A stretch of DNA of 39,436 nucleotides from Clostridium vitabionis (GTDB lineage Bacteria > Bacillota > Clostridia > Lachnospirales > Lachnospiraceae). This document shows positions 33,254 to 39,436 of this stretch, piece after piece. The notes under the pieces were generated by a model that was given only the letters and a program-made list of their open reading frames with translations, did no database searches and was not told where the DNA came from. The stretch spans positions 49,449-88,884 of the forward strand of contig NZ_JADKQA010000006.1 of NCBI RefSeq assembly GCF_015351765.1. The letters are read 5' to 3'. Made by a program: the position numbers and the translations under genes. How positions within the stretch are numbered: the stretch's first letter is position 1; the number at the start of each line of letters is the position of its first letter.

Positions 33254-34933
33254 ATGGCTTACACCGCACTTTACAGGAAATGGCGCCCGCAGACATTTGA
33301 CGATGTCAGCGGCCAGGATCACATCGTCCGGACGCTGAGAAATCAGATCCTGACCGATCATGTGGGGCACGCCTATCTGTTCTGCGGCACCCGCGGCACC
33401 GGCAAGACCAGCGTCGCGAAGATCTTTGCCCGGGCGGTGAATTGCGAGCACCCGAACAACGGGAGCCCCTGCGGGGAGTGCCCGTCCTGCAGGAAGATCG
33501 CCGCGGGCAATTCCCTGAATGTCATGGAGATCGACGCCGCGTCCAATAACGGTGTCGATGATGTCCGGGAGATCCGGAACCAGGTGCAGTATCCGCCCTC
33601 GGAGGGCAGGTACCGGGTGTATATCATCGACGAGGTGCATATGCTCTCGGCGGGGGCGTTCAATGCCCTCCTAAAGACCCTGGAGGAGCCGCCGTCCTAC
33701 GTGATCTTTATCCTGGCGACCACGGAGGTGAACCGGATCCCGGTGACCATCCTCTCGCGGTGCCAGCGGTATGACTTCCACCGGATTTCCGTGCAGACAA
33801 TCACAAACCGGCTGACGGAGCTCTGCGCCGCCGAGAAGATCGACGCCGAGGAAGCCGCGCTGCGCTATATTGCGCGGGTCGCGGACGGCTCTATGCGTGA
33901 TGCCTTAAGCCTTCTTGACCAGTGCGCGGCCTTCCATTTTGATGAAAAGCTGACCTATGACAATGTGCTGGACGAGCTCGGGGCGGTGGACAACAGCGTA
34001 TTTACCCGTCTCCTGGATGAGCTCGCGGCGGGGGATGTCCGGGCGTGCCTCGGGGAGCTCGACCGGGCGATTGTCCAGGGGCGGGAGCTGACCCAGATGA
34101 TCACGGACTTTATCTGGTATCTCCGGAGCGTCCTGCTCATGAAGGCAGGCGGGCCGGAGATGGCCGACATGATCGGCATTTCCACGGAGAATGCCCGGAT
34201 CGTGAAAAAGCAGGCGGACGCCCTGCCGGAAAATGTCCTGATGCGCTATATCCGCGTGCTCTCGGAGCTTCTCGGCACGATGCGGCTGAGCTCGCAGAAG
34301 CGCGTGCTCGCGGAGATTGCCATGATCCGGCTGACCCGGCCGGAGATGGAGACGAATCCGGATGCGGTGCTGGAGCGGCTGGAGAAGCTGGAGAAGCAGA
34401 TGCGGGAGCTTCCGCAGAACCTGTCCGCGCTGGCCGGTGGCCTTGCAGCCGGGGGCGTGCCTTCCCCCGCGGCATCGGGAAATGCCTCTGCCGATACCCC
34501 GGGACCAGCCGGCGGGGGTGCCGCGGCGAACCGGCCGAAAAAGGTCCTGCTTCCGCGGGCGGAGTACGAGGATCTCATGGAGGTTCGGAATAACTGGAGG
34601 ACGATCCAGGGCACCGTCCGGCAGCCCGGAAGGGCGGCTCTCGCGGGAACCCGGGTGGATCCGGCGGGAAATGGACGGCTGAATATTGTATTTCGCGACA
34701 AAACACATTATGATATCGTCAGCCGGAGCCGCGGATCCGAGGAGGGCGATGTCCTCAGGGAACTGTCGGCATCGGTGGCTGAGCTCTATCAGAAGAAGAT
34801 GGAATTTACCGCGGAATACCAGAGCGATGGCAGCGACCAGGAGATCGAATACGGAATCAGCGACGAGGAGCTTCGGGAGAAAATCCACATGGATGTCGAG
34901 GTGGAGGATGCGCCCGAGGACCGGCAGAAGTGA
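33254..34933 (+). CDS. dnaX: DNA polymerase III subunit gamma/tau
   Basis: Clamp-loader ATPase, 559 residues. Walker [10 protein letters not shown], a four-cysteine zinc site (C-x8-C-x2-C-x2-C in [15 protein letters not shown]), Walker B IIDEVHML, and sensor [10 protein letters not shown]. Domain III is followed by an Ala/Gly/Pro-rich linker (about 385-425) and a C-terminal tail. The codons for Lys-Lys at 429-430 lie in GAAAAAGG. dnaX-ybaB-recR is the standard block and is translated in tight sequence. Confidence 0.95.
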   Translation: MAYTALYRKWRPQTFDDVSGQDHIVRTLRNQILTDHVGHAYLFCGTRGTGKTSVAKIFARAVNCEHPNNGSPCGECPSCRKIAAGNSLNVMEIDAASNNGVDDVREIRNQVQYPPSEGRYRVYIIDEVHMLSAGAFNALLKTLEEPPSYVIFILATTEVNRIPVTILSRCQRYDFHRISVQTITNRLTELCAAEKIDAEEAALRYIARVADGSMRDALSLLDQCAAFHFDEKLTYDNVLDELGAVDNSVFTRLLDELAAGDVRACLGELDRAIVQGRELTQMITDFIWYLRSVLLMKAGGPEMADMIGISTENARIVKKQADALPENVLMRYIRVLSELLGTMRLSSQKRVLAEIAMIRLTRPEMETNPDAVLERLEKLEKQMRELPQNLSALAGGLAAGGVPSPAASGNASADTPGPAGGGAAANRPKKVLLPRAEYEDLMEVRNNWRTIQGTVRQPGRAALAGTRVDPAGNGRLNIVFRDKTHYDIVSRSRGSEEGDVLRELSASVAELYQKKMEFTAEYQSDGSDQEIEYGISDEELREKIHMDVEVEDAPEDRQK

Positions 34934-34947
34934 AGGAGGAGAAAAAC

Positions 34948-35292
34948 ATGGCAAAGCGCGGCGGTTTCCCGGGCGGAATGCCCGGCAATATGGCCAATAT
35001 CATGAAGCAGGCGCAGAGAATGCAGCGCCAGATGGAGGAAAAGCAGAAGGAACTCCAGGATAAGGAGTATACGGCGACGGCCGGCGGCAGCGCGGTGACC
35101 GTGAAAGTGAACGGGAAGCGCGAGGTGATTTCCGTCACGATCGCCCCGGAGGCTGTGGATCCGGACGATGTGGAGATGCTCCAGGACCTGATCGTCGCCG
35201 CGGTGAACCAGGCGCTGCAGCAGGCGGAGGATGACACCACGTCGGAGATGCAGAAGCTGACCGGCGGCATCGGAGGAGGCCTGCCCTTCTAA
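34948..35292 (+). CDS. ybaB: YbaB/EbfC nucleoid-associated protein
   Basis: 114 residues. An N-terminal Gly/Met-rich segment ([20 protein letters not shown]), then a helical region ([12 protein letters not shown]) and the beta core [20 protein letters not shown]. It forms a tweezer-like dimer that binds DNA. The ATG at 34948 follows AAGGAGGAG. It sits between dnaX and recR, as is nearly universal. Confidence 0.96.
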   Translation: MAKRGGFPGGMPGNMANIMKQAQRMQRQMEEKQKELQDKEYTATAGGSAVTVKVNGKREVISVTIAPEAVDPDDVEMLQDLIVAAVNQALQQAEDDTTSEMQKLTGGIGGGLPF

Positions 35293-35295
35293 ATT

Positions 35296-35895
35296 ATGGA
35301 TTATTACAGCACGCAGATCAATGAACTGATTGCGCAGCTCGCCAAGCTCCCCGGCATCGGCAGCAAGTCTGCCCAGCGGCTGGCATTTTACATCATCAAT
35401 ATGCCGGTGGAGCAGGCGGAGAAGCTGTCCGGAGCGATCCTGGACGCAAGGCACAATGTCCACTACTGCAGGGAATGCCAGACGCTCACGGACAGGGACA
35501 TTTGCCCGATCTGCGCCAATCCCGAGAGAGATCACGGCACGATCATGGTGGTGGAAAATACCCGCGATCTTGCCGCCTATGAGCGCACCGGGAAGTATGA
35601 CGGCGTTTACCATGTACTCCATGGGGCGATTTCCCCGATGCTGGGCATCGGTCCGAATGACATCCGCCTGAAGGAGCTGATGCAGAGGCTCTCCCGGGAT
35701 CCGGTGAAGGAGGTCATTATCGCCACCAACTCCAACCTGGAGGGGGAAACCACGGCGATGTACATCAGCAAGCTGATCAAGCCGTCGGGCATCAAGGTGA
35801 CAAGGATTGCCAGCGGCGTGCCGGTCGGCGGTGATCTGGAATATACGGATGAGGTAACGCTGTTGCGCGCCCTGGAGGGACGCACGGAACTGTGA
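35296..35895 (+). CDS. recR: Recombination mediator RecR
   Basis: 199 residues: helix-hairpin-helix LAKLPGIGSKSAQRLAF, a C4 zinc finger (CRECQTLTDRDICPIC), a Toprim domain (IMVVENTRDLAAYERTGKYD) and a C-terminal Walker-B-like segment. RecR works with RecO/RecF in gap repair. It starts 3 nt after ybaB, with GGAGG located ~17 nt upstream inside ybaB, so translation is probably coupled. Confidence 0.97.
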   Translation: MDYYSTQINELIAQLAKLPGIGSKSAQRLAFYIINMPVEQAEKLSGAILDARHNVHYCRECQTLTDRDICPICANPERDHGTIMVVENTRDLAAYERTGKYDGVYHVLHGAISPMLGIGPNDIRLKELMQRLSRDPVKEVIIATNSNLEGETTAMYISKLIKPSGIKVTRIASGVPVGGDLEYTDEVTLLRALEGRTEL

Positions 35896-35907
35896 GATGA
35901 GGTACAG

Positions 35908-38250
35908 GTGAAAATGGATAAGACAGAACTGAATTATAAGGTCAGTCAGATCAAAAAGCTGGTGAACAAGAGCGATTACGCGACGGCGATGAAGATTGCC
36001 GACACCATTGACTGGCGGCAGATCCGCAACCAGGCGACGCTCGCCATGGCGTCCCGCGTCTATGAGAAGAACGGGGAGTACCAGGACGCGCGGGATATTC
36101 TTCTGATTGCCTATGAACGGTCTTCCATCGGCCGCGGCATTCTCCGCAAGCTGTGTGACCTGGCTCTCCGCGCCGGCGACGTGAAGGAGGCGGAAGCCTA
36201 CTATCGTGAGTACTGCGACCAGGTGGATGACGACGATGCAACCCAGTACCTTCTCCGCTACCTGATCCTGGAGGCGAAGAAGGCCCCCATCGAGCAGCAG
36301 GTGAATGCCCTGGAGATGTACTGCAATATGGAACTGGATGATAAGTGGATGTATCATCTGGCGGAACTCTATCAGAAGGCCGGGCGCGAGGAAGACTGTG
36401 TCCGGATGTGCGATAAGATCATGCTGATGTTCGGTCTGGGCAAATACGTGGATCGGGCGATGGAGCTGAAGATCCAGTACGCCCCGCTCAGCAAGTATCA
36501 GATGGATCTCGTGGAGAACCGGGAGAAGTATGAGCAGAGGCTCCGCGAGGTGCAGGAGAAGTACAGTTCCGCGGATGATGCGGACGACGAGGACGCGGTG
36601 GATGATTCCGAGGCGGCGGGGGAGGATTCCGGCGCGGGTTCGGAGGATTCCGGCGCGGGTTCGGACGATTCCGGCGCGGCTTTGGACGATTCCGACACGG
36701 CTTCCGGCGATCCTGACACGGCTCCGGACGATGCCGAAGATGGCGGGGAGATTTCCGGCGCCGCTGCGGACGATGCTTCCGGGGACGGCCTTGTGGCAAA
36801 TGCCGCCGCCGCGGAGCCTTCCGGGGCAGAGGCCGGCGGGGATTCCCCGGCTGCCGAAGATGCGGACGCGGATATGGCACTTGCCGCGAGCCTGCACGAG
36901 GCCAAGGCGGAGGAGGAGCTCGCGCGCGAGGTCTCCAGAATGCAGTCCGAGACTGTCTCCGCGGCGGAGGAACCGGATGTCAGCAGTGAGGAGACGAAGA
37001 TTTTCCATTCGGTGCGGGATACCGGAGCGTCTTCCGGGGCGGCTGCCCACAAGGCAGAGACGGGAAAAACGTCTTCCGCGAAGATTCCGGCACTTTGCTT
37101 TACCCTTGCCGTGGACACGGACGCGGATGCCGGCACGCTGAAAACCAGGGTGGGTGATACCCTGCGCGCTATCCAGGCTGAGCTCGGGGTCTCGCGAAAG
37201 GTGAAGGGTATCCAGAGCGCCAGCCTCAATAACCGCGGCGTTGCGGCATTTCTCCGCCAGCTCGAGGGAGCCGATGTGGCGGTTCTCGGCGCCGGGGACC
37301 TGGGGAAGAATACGCTGGCAGACCTCAACAGCCGGCTCAGCCATCTGGCCGAGCCGGTGACGGTTGTCCTGGTGGATTCTCCGGCAAAGCTTGAGAAGCT
37401 CCGCAATAAATACGCGGATCTGATGGCAGGATATGACGAATACACCGATTCGGAGGAAACGCGGAAGAAGATCCGCGATGTCCGGGATGCGGCAAAGGCG
37501 GAGCAGGAGGCTGCACGGGCGGCGGAAAAGGCCGCCGAGGAGCGCGCAGCGGCAAGACGCGCCGAGGCGGAAGCGGAAGCCCGAAAAGCGGCGGAGGTGA
37601 AAAAGGCTGAGGAGGCTGGCAGAGCGGCGGAAGCGGCTAAGGCTGAGGAAGCTGACAGGGCGGAGGCTGAGGCCAAGGTTCTGAAGGAGCAGAAGGCAGC
37701 GGACGCGCGGAAGGCGGAAGAACAGGAACACAACGGCGCAGAGCCCGGAGATTCTGCCGCGGCAGCACGGGCGCTGGCGGAGCAGAAGGCCGCTGCCGCC
37801 CGCAAGGCAATCGCTGAGGCTGAGGCTGCCCGCAAGGCTGCTGAGGAGGCCCTGAGAGCCGCTGAGGAGGCGGAGAGGGAGCTGGACGAGGACGAGCCAG
37901 ACGATGAGGATGCCGAGCCGGAGGAGGAAGAGCAGGACGCGCCGGAAACTGAGGAAAATGAGGAGAGAACCTCCCCAATTCCGCAGGATGGCGAGCTGGA
38001 TATCGATGCTTTCGTCCAGTATGCCTGTGAGTATGCGGTTGACTGCGACTGCAGCATCGACGGCAAAGCGAAGCTGGCCCTCTACGAGCGCGCGGAGATG
38101 ATGGAGGACGACGGAATCCCGCTGACCCGCGAAAACGCGGTTGACCTGATTGAGCGCGCCGCGGACAAGGCAGAAAAGAAAAAGCTGTTCTCCCGCCGCT
38201 ATGATAAGAACGGTTATCTGATTTTGAAGGAGAAGAATTTCTTTGATTGA
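35908..38250 (+). CDS. Large TPR / acidic / Ala-rich coiled-coil protein with a P-loop-less AAA-like domain
   Basis: 780 residues, in order: TPR-like helices (about 1-205), an acidic Ser/Asp/Gly repeat stretch (about 225-330), a globular alpha/beta domain (about 391-511, from KIPALCFTLAVDTDADAG to KYADLMAGYDEY), an Ala/Glu/Lys-rich TolA-like coiled coil (about 524-657), an acidic hinge, and a C-terminal domain (about 690-780). From memory, similar C-termini occur in other Lachnospiraceae proteins. The alpha/beta domain has the strand and helix order of an AAA+ module but lacks a Walker A loop. The start is GTG at 35908, 6 nt after GATGAGG; ATG at 35914 is an alternative. Function unknown. It overlaps the CvpA-like gene. 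Confidence 0.7.
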   Translation: MKMDKTELNYKVSQIKKLVNKSDYATAMKIADTIDWRQIRNQATLAMASRVYEKNGEYQDARDILLIAYERSSIGRGILRKLCDLALRAGDVKEAEAYYREYCDQVDDDDATQYLLRYLILEAKKAPIEQQVNALEMYCNMELDDKWMYHLAELYQKAGREEDCVRMCDKIMLMFGLGKYVDRAMELKIQYAPLSKYQMDLVENREKYEQRLREVQEKYSSADDADDEDAVDDSEAAGEDSGAGSEDSGAGSDDSGAALDDSDTASGDPDTAPDDAEDGGEISGAAADDASGDGLVANAAAAEPSGAEAGGDSPAAEDADADMALAASLHEAKAEEELAREVSRMQSETVSAAEEPDVSSEETKIFHSVRDTGASSGAAAHKAETGKTSSAKIPALCFTLAVDTDADAGTLKTRVGDTLRAIQAELGVSRKVKGIQSASLNNRGVAAFLRQLEGADVAVLGAGDLGKNTLADLNSRLSHLAEPVTVVLVDSPAKLEKLRNKYADLMAGYDEYTDSEETRKKIRDVRDAAKAEQEAARAAEKAAEERAAARRAEAEAEARKAAEVKKAEEAGRAAEAAKAEEADRAEAEAKVLKEQKAADARKAEEQEHNGAEPGDSAAAARALAEQKAAAARKAIAEAEAARKAAEEALRAAEEAERELDEDEPDDEDAEPEEEEQDAPETEENEERTSPIPQDGELDIDAFVQYACEYAVDCDCSIDGKAKLALYERAEMMEDDGIPLTRENAVDLIERAADKAEKKKLFSRRYDKNGYLILKEKNFFD

Positions 38251-39004
38251 TCTCACGGACAAATGGCTTGCCCTTGCGGCAGCCGTCTATCTGCTGGTGA
38301 TGATCCTGTATGGACACTGGCGCGGCTTCTTCCGGATGGCCGTGACAGCAGTCTCCCTGGTGCTGACGATGACTGCCGCCCATTACGGCGGGCCTGCGCT
38401 CGGCACCTACCTCAGGGAGAACACGGGCATTTACCAGACGGTGGGGGAGAATATCGCTTCGGCGGCGGGGCTTGACGCGGCATTTGCCGGTACACCTGCC
38501 TCAGGCACCACACCCCTGGAAAATGCAGACACCACAGGGAATCCCTCTCTGCAGAGGGAGGTGATCGAGGCACTGAATCTTCCGTCCCAGATGAAGGATG
38601 CCCTGGTGGAAAATAATAATTCGGAGATCTATCATCTCCTGGGTGTGGACAGCTTTGCCGATTATCTTGTCAGCTACCTGGCGAACAGTGTGATGAACAT
38701 TGTATGCTTCCTGGCTGTGTTTGCGGCGGTCTATGCCCTGATCCGGGTGCTGATGACTGCCCTGGACATTATCTCGCATATCCCGGTCATCCATGGTCTG
38801 AACCAGATTCTCGGGGGCGTGGTCGGGGCGGCGGTCGGGCTTTTTGTGATCTGGATCCTGATGCTCTTTATCACGGCATTCCAGACGACACCGGCGGGCG
38901 GCATGCTGATGGACCAGATTGCGGGAAGCGCATTCCTGAGCTGCCTTTACCGGAATAATATGCTGAGCATGATCGCACTGGAGACCGTGAAACATATTTT
39001 GTGA
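38243..39004 (+). CDS. CvpA-family membrane protein
   Basis: 253 residues with an N-terminal membrane helix pair (about 8-50), a soluble loop (about 55-130), and two or three more helices (about 133-225). The pattern YGHWRGFFRM and the helix ILGGVVGAAVGLFVIWILML are characteristic of CvpA-like proteins, which contribute to envelope homeostasis. The start is TTG at 38243, overlapping the previous stop by 8 bp. It is supported by AAGGAG (38227-38232) at 10 nt. The next in-frame ATG would remove the first helix. Translation is probably coupled to the TPR protein. Confidence 0.78.
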   Translation: MIDLTDKWLALAAAVYLLVMILYGHWRGFFRMAVTAVSLVLTMTAAHYGGPALGTYLRENTGIYQTVGENIASAAGLDAAFAGTPASGTTPLENADTTGNPSLQREVIEALNLPSQMKDALVENNNSEIYHLLGVDSFADYLVSYLANSVMNIVCFLAVFAAVYALIRVLMTALDIISHIPVIHGLNQILGGVVGAAVGLFVIWILMLFITAFQTTPAGGMLMDQIAGSAFLSCLYRNNMLSMIALETVKHIL

Positions 39005-39051
39005 AGCCCGGTCTTTCCCGGCATGGTTTCATAAGAAAACAGGATAATGCT

Positions 39052-39066
39052 GCGGCGTGAAGCCGC
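39052..39066 (+). promoter_or_regulatory. Small hairpin before the terminator
   Basis: GCGGC/GCCGC with a 5-nt loop, just upstream of the main terminator. Confidence 0.35.
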
Positions 39067-39072
39067 GTACAG

Positions 39073-39099
39073 GGGCGGGCCTTCTGGCCTGCCCTTTTT
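39073..39099 (+). terminator. Intrinsic terminator after the CvpA-like gene
   Basis: GGGCGGGCC (39073-39081) pairs with GGCCTGCCC (39086-39094, one G-U), TTCT loop, followed by TTTTT. Confidence 0.9.
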
Positions 39100-39436
39100 G
39101 TGGGATTTTCCGCGGATGCCTGACGTGATTTTTATCGGGAGCGCCATGACGCAGGAAAACTCCGCGCAATTGCCTGAGGGGCGGGTGCCTTGGCACAGGG
39201 CAGCGATCCTGCCAGGGCAGATCAGGGGGTTACAGGTAAGAGAACCCTGCGGGATAATTGTGAGAATTGCATGAAATGTTAATGCAAAATACACATTATG
39301 ACGCGAAAGACCGAATTTTCACGAAACACATTCCGCTGGCGTACCCACAAAATGCTGATATTTCCTTGCTTTTTTCACTAGATCTTGCGGACGGAAAATT
39401 GTTTTAGAAAAGTTGAAAATTCCGCTTGACTTCCTA
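39100..39436. other. Non-coding right edge, possible upstream region of a strongly expressed gene
   Basis: No supported gene. Small hairpins occur (GGCAG/CTGCC near 39210, TTGCAT/ATGCAA at 39267-39287). The last ~60 bases become A/T-rich and end with TTGACT (39426-39431), which could be a -35 with an UP-like element for a gene outside the window, for example an rRNA or tRNA operon. Confidence 0.3.

Noticed and set aside
34535-34545. Confident dnaX programmed frameshift
   Set aside because: Only five A residues follow a G, so the canonical A AAA AAG heptamer is not met. Kept only as a low-interest note.
34789-38262. A 1157-codon open frame on the minus strand
   Set aside because: It runs antisense through dnaX, ybaB, recR and the TPR protein. 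It is a mirror of GC-biased codons, with Leu/Arg/His-rich low-complexity translation and no family motif.
39047-39274. A 75-codon open frame downstream of the CvpA-like gene
   Set aside because: It begins at the terminator, has no ribosome site and its translation resembles no protein.

Overview
The window comes from the chromosome of a GC-rich, low-branching Firmicute, most likely a Lachnospiraceae-type member of the Clostridia. Support for this: the conserved block hup-rqcP-divIC-tilS-hpt-ftsH; the recombination block SRP RNA / dnaX-ybaB-recR; a glgC-glgD pair followed by spoVG; a DnaD/DnaI-type primosome; a large Bacillus-type SRP RNA with an Alu domain; and sigma-A-like promoters (TTGACA-17-TATAAT) at many operons. 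It is mostly core genome. I see no transposase, integrase, phage gene or CRISPR array.

Layout. Positions 1-467 hold the C-terminal end of a repeat-rich surface protein with a sortase-like tail. It converges with an NhaC-type antiporter gene (692-2239, minus). A 55-residue AT-rich orphan gene follows (2455-2622). Next is a tightly overlapping MoxR / DUF58 / small membrane protein / two VWA proteins / TPR protein operon (2894-8225), resembling the Bat (aerotolerance-type) arrangement. murC (8420-9802) is followed immediately by a cluster of DnaA boxes (9803-9922) and then dnaD and the helicase loader dnaI (10068-12282). PRPP synthetase (12444-13649) converges on a minus-strand pair resembling YhaN/SbcC and YhaO/SbcD (13887-16852) and on asnS (16944-18335). 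The glycogen pair glgC-glgD and spoVG follow (18832-21536). Then come hup, rqcP, a divIC-like gene, tilS, hpt and ftsH (21840-26730). A candidate structured RNA (26783-26897), a GH13 amylase, a branched-chain aminotransferase and tadA follow. Two minus-strand tRNAs (Leu-TAA, Tyr-GTA) are divergent from the SRP RNA gene. pfkA, dnaX-ybaB-recR, a TPR/Ala-rich protein and a CvpA-like protein complete the window.

How the genes work together. Cell-wall and division genes (murC, divIC-like, ftsH), replication initiation (dnaD, dnaI, DnaA boxes), polymerase loading (dnaX) and recombination (recR, ybaB, the SbcCD-like pair) dominate. They are joined by central carbon and nucleotide supply (pfkA, prs, hpt, glgCD, amylase). 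The hup-to-ftsH block lacks yabP, yabQ and spoIIE, which suggests that sporulation has been lost, although spoVG is kept.

Most notable for follow-up: (1) five perfect and one near-perfect DnaA boxes in 120 bp directly upstream of dnaD-dnaI; (2) an SbcD/YhaO-like protein whose main metal-binding motifs are all altered, beside an SbcC/YhaN-like partner with intact ATPase motifs; (3) an independent-looking structured RNA with promoter and terminator after ftsH; (4) a modular intergenic repeat containing two adjacent 10-bp palindromes, present in two long copies and one inverted fragment; (5) a TPR/Ala-rich protein with what looks like an AAA-type domain lacking a P-loop. All functional statements are based on reading the sequence and on recalled family knowledge; no database search was run.
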